Shown: positions 10,255-21,810, counted from the stretch's first letter. The stretch is 64,000 nucleotides of DNA from Hedera helix (GCA_947179155.2 OX359269.1:32265017-32329016); one strand, 5' to 3'. The notes: generated by a model not told the origin, from the sequence alone. Numbers and translations are program-made.

Positions 10255-12665
10255 TTAAGCCCGCTGGCCGGGCCGGGCCAAAAACGGCCCAGTTTTCTGC
10301 GGGCTGCGTTTCTGAAGCCCAAAGCCCGCCCAAAAACGGGCGGGCCGGCCCGGCCCGCGGGCCCGGGCCACTTTTGCCAGGTCTAAACCTAATAATTATC
10401 ACTGTAGCAAATACACTGTAATTTATATTATTAAATTAATAATAATCTGTAACGTGTTTATTACATTATTGTTGTAGCATTATTTTAATATATATGTTGG
10501 ACCCACAAGAAGAATAAATAAATAAATTTTAAAATAAAAAAAATAATAATAATAATTAATTTTTACTATTTTAAATAGTAACCATGTGGACCCTCTGTGG
10601 GGGCCACATGAATTCTAAATATAAAAATTGTTGGGAATTGGTAGGTGGAGGCTGCGCAGCCTCTGTTGAAAATTTTCAGCTGACGTGCTCACCTACCACA
10701 CGCATAGTAACTTCTTTTCCTCTATAAATAGCTTGCCCAGCTGAATAGAAAAATCACACATAAAACATAAAAATTTTCTATAAGAATTTTATGAGTTTTC
10801 TCTGAGAATAGTAAGGTTATTTTGAGTGTTTGAAAGCCAAAAGGAGTGCAGGAATTTTTCAAGTAAGTCTTTTATTAAAGAGTGGTAATTTCATAAATTT
10901 CTATTTTTCACGGTATTCATAAATCTTCCCTTAGAAGACTCTTATTTGAGAAGATTCATTTTTAAAAGCTTTCTTTGGAAGATTTATTTTGGAATATTAT
11001 TTTAAAAACTATTTTAAAGTAGTTATATTATACTACAAAAATTATGTTAAATATATATAATTTTGATAGTTCATATTATACGAGTTATCATACACTTTGA
11101 AATTTATATGTGGTAATTACTAATTTTATTATAAATATATAAGTTGAACAACCTCATTTAAATCAATATCCAGTCACGTGTTAAGGTAAGGAATATTATT
11201 CTTTTCACACTCTTAAATTATTACGGTAAGGGATACCATCTTTTTCATCTTCCATTATTCAAACTTACTATGGTAAGGGATTATCATTATTTGATTTCTC
11301 GAAAATAATATTGTTTCTTCCTTACTCATAAGATGTGCCTTTTATTTCCATGTATTAATTTGTGGGAATAACCTTACGGCGCGGATTACCGCCTGTTGGT
11401 GAATAACCTTTCGTATTCATTCCTTATTAATCTCTGAGAATAGCCTTACTGCGCGGATTACCGCCTGTTTGGTGAATAACTCTTCGTATTCAATTTTTAT
11501 TAAATTGTGGGAATAACCTTACGGCGCGGATTACCGTCTGTTGGTGAATAACATTTCGTATTCATTCCTTATTAATCTCTGAGAATAACCTGACTACGCG
11601 GATTACCGCATGTTTGGTGAATTACTCTTCGTATTCATTTCTTACTTGTCTCTTGTTGGTAAAGTTTCCTGAAATGAATATATATTCTTTAATAGTTTGC
11701 GCTTCATCTAATATCATTTCAACTGAACCTTCCTATTTTTCTAAATCTTTCTATTGAACCTTAACTGTTATTCTGAACTGTGGATCTTAAATATCATTCT
11801 TGAATTTTAGTCCACATCATGTTGGCAATTTGGTCATTATTTGAATCTGCACAAAGAGAAATCATAAACTTTTGATATTTATTGATCATACTGTTTCTTC
11901 TGATTCATCATTTATATCACGGTTGTTATTCTAATAATCAAGAACCATGTTGTTGTGAATATCTGTGGCCTGGGGCACAGTTGATAGGATAAAGGCGATA
12001 TAATTATTGTGTCTTTTAGGGCAGGTGGTGAATATTCTCTTTGGCCTGGGGCAAAGATGAACTGTTGTTGGTATGATTATGACTAAAGGCTGAAAACTGG
12101 TATAATCATTACCGTTGGTGTTATATTTGAATATCTTTGGCTCGTAATGCAAAGATGAACTATTGACTGGCATGATTATAATCAGAAACTGAAAATTTAT
12201 ATTATCATGACCAGCGATGTTTAAGATGATAAAAGTTGAAGCGAGTGGACATTATAGTCTGCATTATTCTTCGAATAGATTGCTCTTTCCGCTGCTATTA
12301 TTGATACAAAGCTTATTGTCTATTATATTCAATTAAGAACTCATTTGTTGAAGGCTAATGATAATTTATTTGTCATTATCTTAGTCATGATATTTCTTAC
12401 TGGCTATTTGAGCTCACCCTTTCTTTTGTTCCATTGTTTTTCAGAAAATGAGAGAGTAGCCGGGTCTAGCAGGGGAATGGAGTGACGGTCCGAGTGATAG
12501 CTATTGTAGTCTTCATATGTTGTATATAGTGTGGCAATAATAGTGAAGACTTAGTTGTGTATTATTGAGTTTGTATTTCTGTTCCATGTACTATTTGTAT
12601 TAGAAATTTTGTATTTTATGGCGTCTCAAATTGGGCTATGTAGGCCTAGATTTGGGGGCGTCACA
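8755..12665 (+). mobile_element. Solo LTR 2, same family as LTR 1, inverted, with nested hAT element
   Basis: TGTAAGACCCCGAATTTTA...GGGGGCGTCACA, bordered by an exact 5-bp target duplication ATCCC (8750-8754 and 12666-12670). It is 3911 bp, or about 2.85 kb without the nested element at 9335-10385. It is an inverted, diverged copy of solo LTR 1. It carries four copies of the ~75-bp GCGGTAATCCGC-type repeat (11362-11626) where LTR 1 has three. The insertion point is just behind the Copia pol C-terminus. No coding sequence. Confidence 0.92.
9335..10385. mobile_element. hAT-type non-autonomous element with GC-rich arms
   Basis: 1051 bp with ends TAGACCTGGCAAA... and ...TTTTGCCAGGTCTA, and an exact 8-bp target duplication AACCTAAT (9327-9334 and 10386-10393). 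About 130 bp at each end is very GC-rich (GGGCCGGGC/GGCCCGCGGGCC words); the core is A/T homopolymer and (TA)n with repeated CACAGTGGCTA and TGTGTTATATA words. Solo LTR 1 still has the unoccupied site at about 5907-5925. Frames inside are shadows of low-complexity DNA. Ends and duplication match hAT elements; no transposase. Confidence 0.92.
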
Positions 12666-14997
12666 ATCCCCCCTCAAATTCAAGGTGGTTGCGAAACAAA
12701 CAATTTGAGTTTGCCAACTAAATCACGGAAACATTTGGGTGGATGAATTTAAGTAAAAATATTAGAAGTTTGCTTTAAAGTAGAGATAGGAAGAAGACGA
12801 ACTATTCCGCAAACAATATGGTAGCAAATAAATTAAATGATAATCAATCTCACTATGTTTGGTGCATTCATGAAAACCACCATTGTGAGCAATTTTGATG
12901 GCACTATGATTACCGCAATGAATGATAGTACTAGGAGAATGAACAACTCTTATATCTTCGAATAACCAACGGAGCCAAAGAAGTTCTTGTGTAGTATTGA
13001 CAAGTGCTCGATATTCTGACTCAATGCTAGATTTGGCAGTGATGGTCTGTTTCTTACTTTTCTAAGAGAGATGAAAATAGATAAGAAAGAAACAAACTCT
13101 TGTAGTAGAACATCTATCAGAAGAATCACCATCCCAATCGACATCTGAATATGCAGATAACTCATGAGAAGAAGTATGAGAAAAATGTAACCATAAAACA
13201 TAGTATCTTTTACATATCGAAGAATACGAAGGACAACATCATAATGAATAGTCTGAGGAGCATGCATAAACTGACTAACAATGTGAACAATATAAACAAT
13301 ATCAAGAAGTAGGGGTGAGCAAGAAACCGAATTACCCCCGAAACCTCACAAAAAATTCCACAAATCGCACCAATTAAAACTGCACCAATGATTCCAGCAT
13401 ATGTGGCCATTTTAGGTGGGTTGAAAAATTGCAAAAACGGTTTGGATTTGGTTTCTAAGCAAAACCGCATGCAATAAACCGCACCACACCATGTACTATC
13501 AAAATGGAGCATATCAAGAAGCATTATTATAATGTACAAATATTTGGAATTGTCTCAAATTATAATTATCTCTATTTAAAATTTTCATATGTAAGGAGAA
13601 AACATCATTCATGTTTTCAGGTTCTATTTTACTTTTGTTTAGACAAAACATTGTCATTATAAGTAAAGTTGTGTGTGATTGTGTGTTATCAAAGTGGTAT
13701 TTAATATTGTGTTATGCTAAATTGTTAATTTAAATTACATAAAATTTAATTATTTCAATTGGTTTTGGAACCGAAACCGTACCAAATGAAACCGCACCGT
13801 ACGGTTCAAAATTGCACTGAGAGGTTTCATGCGCAGTTTTGAATTTTTCAAACCGCACCTAAGCGGTTTCATATGTGGTTTGAACTTCAAACCGCACCAA
13901 ACTGCACCATGCTCACCCTTATCAAGAAGAGTAATTGTAAGATAGATCAAACTACCAACCAACGGACGATGTAACGTAGGATTACTGAGAAAAGTACCAT
14001 AAACAGAATTTAGTTTGACAACAAATTCTAACGAAGTAGGAACAAGCTTACTATCTATTATACCGGATTGAGAGATAAGATTAGAAGTATACTTAACTTG
14101 TGATAGATGGTAGCTAGATGAAACCTCAAGACCTTAAAAATAACTGAGTGAACCGAGATCCTTCATTTCAAATTGCTGACTAAGAGACCACTTAAGATCA
14201 GAAAAATCAGATAAATCATCCCCAATAATAATCATATCATCAACATAAAGAAGAAGAACAAGAATTACCCTTTTATCAATTTACAAACAATTAAAATGTA
14301 ATCATAAGAACTAGAGGAAAAACTTAACTCTTGGAAATCAGTACTGAATTTTGCAAACCAAGCCTGTGGAGACTGCTTGAAGCCATAAAGAGCTTTCTTA
14401 AGTTTACAAACTTGATTGGCAGAATGAGAGTATCCTAGAAGGGGTATTATATAAACTTCTTCCTCTAGGTCACCATTAAGAAACGTATTTTTAACATCCA
14501 TTTGCAGTAATTGTCAGCGTCAAGCTGCAGCTACAGCAAGCAAACTCCAAACCAATGTAATATATATGAACAACAAGAGAAAAAAATTTCCTTACATTCA
14601 ATGCTATATTCTTAAGAAAAACCTTTGGCTACAAGACGAGTTTTGTATTTATCCACCATGCCGTCAGAGTTTGTATTAATCTTATAAATTCATCAACAAC
14701 TAATAGCTGTTTTATTAGGAGGCAAGTAATTATATCCCGTGTATGAGTTTTATCCTAAGCCTGTAATTATTCTTCCATCGCTTTTTGCCAAACAAGGTTA
14801 ACACTAACCTCTTTATAGGTCTGAGGCTTATGTAAAGATTGGATTGTAGAATAAATATGGTAGTCATGAAAATGAATAGGTTATTGTCTTACCCGAATAG
14901 GACGACAAATAGGCTTAACCGGAAGAGGAGACTCAAGGTCAGAATCATCAAACTGAACAATTTCTTCTGAACTGGAAGTAGTTGGAGAAGGTTGTAT
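12666..14997 (-). pseudogene. Decayed Copia retrotransposon pol (RT-RNase H), minus strand
   Basis: Reading down from 14997, one can follow the linker before RT (acidic run SSSEEIVQFDDSDLESPLP), the RT core (MDVKNTFLNGDLEEEVY, then KKALYGFKQSPQAWFAKF at 14501-14265), the YVDD box intact (LYVDDMIII near 14250-14225), the GSLIYLT region (13960), MHAPQTIHYDVVLRILRYVK (13267-13208), and RNase H up to the C-terminal PP..GG end at 12680-12730. Gag, protease and integrase are missing. Several stops and frameshifts break the frame. A hAT-type element sits at 13310-13921. The order and motifs fit an Angela/Tork-type Copia element. It is inactive. Confidence 0.85.
13310..13921. mobile_element. hAT-type non-autonomous element, copy 2
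   Basis: 612 bp, homologous to 2271-2847: starts TAGGGGTGAGCA and ends GCACCATGCTCACCCTTA, with an exact 8-bp target duplication TCAAGAAG (13302-13309 and 13922-13929). The many AACCGCACC-type motifs near both ends are partly eroded. It lies inside Copia RT; the RT reading frame runs on across the site if the element and one duplication copy are disregarded. No transposase. Confidence 0.9.
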
Positions 14998-15619
14998 TGT
15001 AACAACCTCAAATTCGCATACTTGCTCCAACAGATCTGGTGCATCACGATACACATTTTTTTACATCTACCAATAATATCATTGGTTCAACTAGTATTAT
15101 TATATACATTACATAACATCCTTTATCCCTGGATCGTAACTGACTATCACATCCTCACATCAAATATCAAATATTATTATAATATATTAGTTATGTCAAT
15201 CTGCAACATCGATATGCACTGATACCAATTTGTGGCGCTTCTTGCTTCCACCTAGTGATACCAACTCTCTAGCTTTGAAACAATTACTTATCTTTCCTCT
15301 AATATTGAACTTAACTCATCTCTATTTAACTTTTATGTGTTTAGACCCTTCAGGTGAGCATCAAATATACTCAGCAAGTATAAACCTGAAATGAAACAGT
15401 TCAATGAATAGAGACAATTAAATATCTCAATATCTTCAAATTCATAGAATTAGGAAAAACTATTGAATTCACAATATTTTTTTAACATTTTCAATACTTG
15501 AATGGTTATAAAGAACCAAGCATTCCTTTTGTATTGTACTGTAGGTAATCAGCCTAACAGTACTCTTTGATTAGTAACATGTTACCCCGCAATAGTTCAC
15601 AATGGTTTGTCAGAATAAC
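14998..15619 (-). repeat. Candidate LTR remnant left of the LARD
   Basis: Starts TGTAACAACCTCAAATTCG, like the TGTAACGACCCCGAAATTCG edge of the solo LTR at 36497. At 15352-15380 it has the same CTTGCTGAG...GCTCACC motif (minus strand) as the other Gypsy-like LTRs here. It ends at the LARD target duplication, so the remainder should lie beyond 26077. I found no matching right edge or target duplication (TGTAT expected) there. The 76-residue frame at 14992-15222 is a shadow. Confidence 0.4.
15615..15619. repeat. LARD target-site duplication, left copy (ATAAC)
   Basis: ATAAC directly before the left LTR (TGTAACATAC...). The right copy is at 26072-26076 directly after ...GGTGTCACA. A 5-bp duplication is normal for plant LTR integrases. 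Confidence 0.95.
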
Positions 15620-18600
15620 TGTAACATACACGAAATCCCGACCTTAATTAATTATCCGATTATCTCTGGATATCATAACTATTTAACTTTAAATTCATAT
15701 TAACAGGGATCTCGTGCGTTATTCTTAACCTTCAACCAATCACGTGACCATAAATTCGGTCCATTTTTTTTATATTTATTTATTTAATTTATCTTCCTTA
15801 CCTGTCTCAGGATCGCAACGTTCACTTATCCAATTCATTAGCATTTATGTCGACGCTTATTAATTGCGACCGTTTCTATTTCATTTTATAATCATACAAA
15901 TCGTGATTTAATGTAATCCGTAACAAAATTTCGCCATGAAATATTCACACATGGCCCTAATTAATTTTACCTGTTCCTGCTCACATTCATATATATACAT
16001 ATTCTGCTGCATCCGTCATGACTATTCAAATATACATTCTATGTACACATGTTTATCCATACAGATAAATTTATTACATATCAATCACAACTATCAAATA
16101 TATCTTCATTTTTCATTAATACAAATATTCCTGAATCTTGCATACATACAAATTCATCCCTACGGACTCCCAACATTCATTGCCTTCACGTACTATAAAT
16201 TACATATAGCAGATTTTGCTTCCTACATATTAATCTATTCATATTCTTTACCTTAGCGGCACCGGAACCTCCGGCCTTCTTGTAATTTACCTGAAATGTT
16301 AGTTCATAGCAAGGGTGAGCACATAGGCTCAGCAAGTAGATCAGATAACACATTTCATGCTTACAGTTTATATCAATGCGTCATGCATTCCTTACTTTAG
16401 TATGATGTGCATAATGTCACGTAATTCATTTAGCAATTAAACCATATAGTTGTACATAAGACACGTTTCAACTCATTAACTATCACGTAGTTCACATAGA
16501 ACGTTTATTACATTTAAGTCTGAACACTTGCCTGTACGCCTTTGTTTTACTTAACCTGTACTTCCTCAATCATCCTTCGTTATCCGTCTTATCGGCTTGC
16601 TCGTTTCGAACTCTGTCTGTCAACATATAGCTTATATGTCATTATAAGATCATAAACTTGTATAACTTATCAAACTAATTCCATAAATACATGATCATCC
16701 GTCTTTAACCATTTCATATTTGATGTATTACACCTTATGTAGGTTTATAATACACCCTAACTTGCTTCTGACCTTTTTCATAACTTATAACATGTTTTGG
16801 CTTAGCTTTAGGCATGTTCTATTATGCCACTTGTCATTTCATTATAACTTAACACCCTTTAATCTAACTATTATTATTACTTTTAGGGTTTATATAACTC
16901 ATTTCTATCATTTCATATCAAAATATAGCTTTTTGGAAGCTTAAAAAAATTTCAAATGAACAGTACCTCCGCCCCGGCGCCTCCAGAGCTCGCTGTCCGC
17001 GAAAAGCTCTCGGCCATGAACAGTAAATGGCGCCGGGGCGCCATTTTTAGTACAAAACATGGCGCGGGGACGCCATGTTCAAATTCAGCACTTTCTGATT
17101 TTTGCCCTACCTTTGCCGATTTTTAATTTCTTCATCTTAACTCCAATTGAGCTGAAATTTGGACCACATCTAGACCTTACTACCTAGTATTTTACAAAAA
17201 TACTACTTGCCTCATCTGGCTTCTTAAAAGTAGAGATACACTAGCCCCTAGGAGGGCTGTTCAACACGTTTCTATACTTAGAAATATTTCAGAATTTTAA
17301 AACTCAACTTTTGCAACTTTGTGATTTTTGGCCAATTGCTTCAAAACTCAACTCCAACACTTGACATAGTTCACATAGCTTATATATGACATGTTCCAAC
17401 TTTCAAAACGATAAAACTTCGCACGAGGCGATAATTGTCCGTAAAAATCCGTTTCGAATCGAAACGATCGATTCCGATCGTTCGAATCGCCAATTCATTC
17501 AAATTTGATTTCGTTGATTACCAAATCAACCTAAACACATGTATTATCATAAAAATGAATCATTTGATTTCATTTTACCTTCAAATCCTTGAAATTGCCA
17601 AAAATCACCTATAAGTTGGATTTTTTCTTAACTTTGTCAAAATTTCCATTTCCAAAACTTAACCTTACTTGACTCTTTAAACTCAACACCCCACATAAGT
17701 AACCACACACACATTTAATGACTTTATAAGTCTTTATAACCTCCATATGTACATCCAAGTGCACTTTACAGATTATTACGAAATCTATACGCAAAGTATA
17801 GCCTAGTATTCAATCTTTTACTTAACAAATCATACTTTTGGACCTTTCAAGCATTTTATATGCTATTAAACAAAATATTATGCATAAATCCAACATGTTC
17901 AACACTTCAAACTAGGTTTTTATCAAAACCAACCATATTAAACACATTTGCTTCTTTAAATCATGGTTTCAAGCTTAAACAAGCACATGATTCTTCATAA
18001 ATCATTATCTCTATCTCTCTAAACATCATCAAACTACCTATCAAACACATAATCCTCATATACACATGTACAACCTTATATACTAAGGTTCAATCATGAA
18101 CTTCCAATTTTAGCCACCTTTTCTTACATAACTCATATCCTTAACCACAAATACATGCTTTTAACATACACAACTTAAAGTTTCAAAGTTGTAAAACTTT
18201 TATACCTTCTTGAATGTCCAACTTCTTTGCATAGATAGCTTTGTCATGATGAGAGCTTTATGTTTTCTTCTTGCTCCAAGACCAACCAAGCTTTCTAGCT
18301 CATGATTTCAAGCTCTTTTTCTCTCTTCCATGGCTTTCACTCCCATTCTCTCTCTTAGGGCATATCATTCTCAGCACTTACACGAAAATGAGGAAGATTT
18401 GCTAGCTTTGGATAATTATTAAGGCCTTAACTAAGCTAGTTAGGTGACATAACCATAGTTAACTCATCCAAGGGCGTTTTGGTCATTTCACATAACAAGT
18501 GAAGGGCATTCTTGTCATTTCACCACTTGGGACATATAAGTCATTATCCAAATTATCAAGGGTATTTTGGTCATTTTACCCCTTTAGGACACAATGGTAA

Positions 18601-19878
18601 TTATTTAATTTGTTGAGGGGCATTTTGGTAATTTATCAAATTGACTAAACTTTCATTTCTTGCAATTTTCCCCCTCATAACTAGACTTTCTTACATTTTC
18701 CCCCATTAATTCATTCTTTGCTCATTTCTTGTCCAAATCAAATCCTTTTTGATCCAAATTCGTTTCATCATACTTGAATTTTATTCCTTCATCAAATAAT
18801 GTCCATACTTGGCTTGTCCCAAATTACTTGTCACACTTGAAAACTTGAATTCCTTTAATAACTCATTAACTTGTAATATTTGCCACAATTGCATATTATT
18901 TCATTTTCAAACCTTCTCGGTTCGTTATCTAATCAAATTAAATTTCTAACATCTCAATACATTCTAATTGTTCATCTTTTCCCATAAACCGCTTCCTCGA
19001 GAAGCAAACCTTGACCGGATTACCAAATTCATCGTCCTTAATTCCTTTAATACTCATAATATCATAATTATGACGTTAACATCCATTCACTTATTTACAC
19101 AACACACATGTGCTAATTACATCATATTTGAAATCTATATTCTTTCTACACACTCACAGGGTATTACTTTCTGTATTCATAAATCGAATTATCGATTATC
19201 TTATAACCATCAATTAAGATAATTTCATAATAATTTTCAAATATCCATGTGTCATTCCTTTAATATCCCGTAAATTCCTAATATGTCAGTTAAGTTAAAC
19301 GGTTACTCCTTATTGCACATACGGCCTTATCTTAGCCTTACATTTCTGACCCCTCGCCTCTCTATGCCCATTCCTTAATCCCGTTATTAACATTCATAAC
19401 CAAACATTGATTCACATGCTCATTTCTTATTCTAATATTTTCTAAACTTTAAACCTTCTATCTTTACCGATTCAAATACATACATATTCACACATATACA
19501 TAAACACATAATCACTCTATTATCTTTTGACACATAACTTCGTGTCTTACAATAATCCTCCCCAAATTACCTTCTTATAGGTATTACAATAAATCGTTTT
19601 GCTCAAATTTTTTTCATATAACCATTCAAAATTCATTTCATTATAATTTCTCATTTTCATAATTCTCTGGTTTATTTTATCTTTCTATATTCGACTACGT
19701 AGGTCCTTCCTTAATATTTCAACCACACTGGTTCTTTCTAACGCATTGATCACGTAATAATTCAATTTAATCACATAATAATCATATTTAATCACTTTAA
19801 CTAGGTTTTATTTTATAACCTTCACTTAATTATCCATAATCCTTATTTAAAATTTCCGTAAAATCTTGGGGTGTCACA
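15620..19878 (-). repeat. 3' LTR of the LARD
   Basis: 4259 bp, on the plus strand TGTAACATAC...GGGGTGTCACA. It holds a CTTGCTGAG...GCTCACCC motif at 16313-16338 (minus sense), a GC-rich double hairpin at 17027-17075, and four copies of an AGGGCATTTTGGTCATTT-type word between 18470 and 18634. The 61-106-residue frames in it also occur in the other LTR and are not genes. Confidence 0.93.
17027..17075. other. Two adjacent GC-rich hairpins in the LTR
   Basis: AAATGGCGCC and GGCGCCATTT are perfect inverted repeats separated by GG (17027-17048). About ten bases on, ACATGGCG and CGCCATGT (about 17058-17075) form a second stem. Both begin with (A)ATGGCGC in otherwise AT-rich DNA. The same structure is in the other LTR at about 23220-23268. 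A role in transcription, RNA folding or silencing is unknown. Confidence 0.6.
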
Positions 19879-19896
19879 TTCACCCCTCCTTAACAA
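19879..19896 (-). promoter_or_regulatory. Polypurine tract of the LARD
   Basis: Minus strand TTAAGGAGGGGTGAA immediately before the 3' LTR start TGTGACACCCC. Purine-rich tracts at this place prime plus-strand DNA synthesis. The preceding CGAGGACGAAATTTTG is shared with Tekay-like Gypsy elements. Confidence 0.8.
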
Positions 19897-21465
19897 AATT
19901 TCGTCCTCGAAATTGCTATGTACTCATATCTTGCTTTGCAACATTCACAACTCTTTGTATTCAATTCACATAGTTAGGTTTTCAACTAACATTTACATTC
20001 TCTCTTCTCTCTACCCATCTTATCCATTTCTAATATTCATTCCAGAATATTGGAATGTCTTTCAGGAATCTTCACAATTATTCAACAACTGTGAAGTAGT
20101 ATGAATAAATAAGAGTAGCTTTTCCTTTAAAACTTAAAACTTTTGCGTTTAAAATCAAATTTGATGCTTTTTGCTGAGGAGTCAATAAAGACCAATGAAC
20201 TCGTTAAGAATATTAGCAATCACAAAGACTGCGAATACCCACGGGTAATAACCACCAGGAACATGAGTTCACGACGCAATCCACGCCACTCTATTTTCCT
20301 GGCCCATTGGTACGTTAGGTGATCAGCCTATTGTACCCTTTTACTTTTCCTTTTTGAGTTGAACCGTGTTAACCAACCCACATATCAAATCCCCTTTTCA
20401 GAGTTGTTCACCTCATACTTTCAAAATATTTTCTTTATCCATTTTTGGATCTAAAAACTTTTGCCCATTTTTTCAACAGAATGGTCTATCCGAAACAAAT
20501 GGCATAGACTCGAATCAATAAACTGTTCATTCTTTGAAAATTTTAAATTTTTTTTTTCCAGAAATATTATCATTGGCTCAAAACTTGAACCCAAGAAAAT
20601 CCTTTAAAAGGCTTCATAATACCGCACTATCTTAGCAGTACGTTGATAATTCAGTCATTTAAGACCTCTTAATACCGTACCGTCATAGAAGTACGTTGAG
20701 AATTCCACCATATTATCATTTCACACCATCGTTAACAGTGTGACAATGATTTCGTAAATGCATTTTGAAGTTTTCAAAATAACCTTGTCTAGCCGAATCA
20801 ATTGGCATAGACCATGAATCACGGAATTTTTAAAAATCAGTTTTCGATATTTGAACAAAACATTTTGCTGCACCAACGTGCGAAAATAAGCACATAAAAA
20901 AAAACATGAATGGTCTAGCATAGCTAGAAAAGTGGATTGCCTACCCAATCCTAATAATCTCTTCTTTACTTCATTAATTCATTCAATTCTTTCTTATACT
21001 TCTATTTCTTCATATATCCTTAATCTTAGCCAATATCTAAGAACTATATCTCTTAACTTATGGCTCTCTACTCTAAACCCAACCTGTTCATCAAACTTGC
21101 CACGCATTTGGGCTCAGGAACTTACCACAATCATATGGTTCACGGAGCTTGTCCTAGTCAGGCTATAGTCGCCCATTCGCTGAGGGGCTCCACCACATAA
21201 TCATGAGTCACAAACTTACTATACGCTTGGGTTTTCAGAACACGCAACTAATCTTAATCTTTCTTACTTAACTCTTCTCATTTCTTACCGTGACGCTGGA
21301 TCTCCACTGATTATCACGACAGGAAGCTAAGTAAGTACAAATCCTCGTCCCATACCGAGGAAGTGCACACTCGGCCACTACCATGAGTCTTCAATGAAAA
21401 ATCCCGCATACCCTAACATTCCTCAATTTTCTTTACCTGATATGAATTTTATCAATTCACATCTT

Positions 21466-21725
21466 ACAACTCATTAAGAGTCACTTTACTTTATTGTTCA
21501 CGACTCACCTTGAGTCCCTTCTCATATCTTACAATTCACAACTCATCCCGAGTCCTTATTCATGTCTTGCAATTCACAACTTCTCAAAAGTTCCTTAATA
21601 TTTGATTGCCTATGATCTCATAGCTCTTTTGCCCTTTCTCATATCTTATCTTAAAATATCATTTACTATTTCTTAATCCTGAATTCCCAAAATTCATTTC
21701 TTTATTACACAACTCATCTAGAGTC
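21466..21725 (-). other. Five repeated hairpins in the LARD leader
   Basis: Plus-strand words CAACTCATTAAGAGTCA (21468), GACTCACCTTGAGTCC (21502), AACTCATCCCGAGTCC (21540), CAACTTCTCAAAAGTTCC (21578) and AACTCATCTAGAGTCC (21711). Each is a 4-5-bp stem closing a five-base loop. Four stems are ACTC/GAGT. The fourth is ACTT/AAGT, a paired change that keeps the stem. They lie about 80-350 nt downstream of the primer site in element sense, where packaging and dimerisation signals of LTR retroelements usually sit. The function is inferred. Confidence 0.6.
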
Positions 21726-21796
21726 CAATACCTTTCTATTTCCTTTCTTTACGCAAAGGTCATAGCCTAAGGTACTCCTACCTAAGGTCTATAACC

Positions 21797-21810
21797 TGGC
21801 TCTGATACCA
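21797..21810 (-). promoter_or_regulatory. Primer-binding site for tRNA-iMet
   Basis: On the minus strand TGGTATCAGAGCCA starts two bases after the 5' LTR (...TGTTACA GT). This is the standard plant initiator-tRNA-Met primer site for minus-strand DNA synthesis and fixes the element's orientation. Confidence 0.93.

Noticed and set aside
10205..10402. Pro/Gly-rich 65-residue minus frame
   Set aside because: GC-rich arm and poly-A core of a hAT-type element; not coding.
3388..12665. The inverted LTR pair as the two ends of one large DNA transposon
   Set aside because: Each has its own perfect, different 5-bp target duplication, so they are separate solo LTRs.
15936..16256. 106-residue plus frame repeated exactly at 22129-22449 (and other frames repeated at +6193)
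   Set aside because: They lie inside the two LTRs of the LARD, are low in sequence complexity, match no domain, and repeat only because the LTRs do.
21797..21810. tRNA-Met-like sequence as a tRNA gene
   Set aside because: Only the 3'-end complement is present, exactly next to the LTR; it is the primer-binding site.
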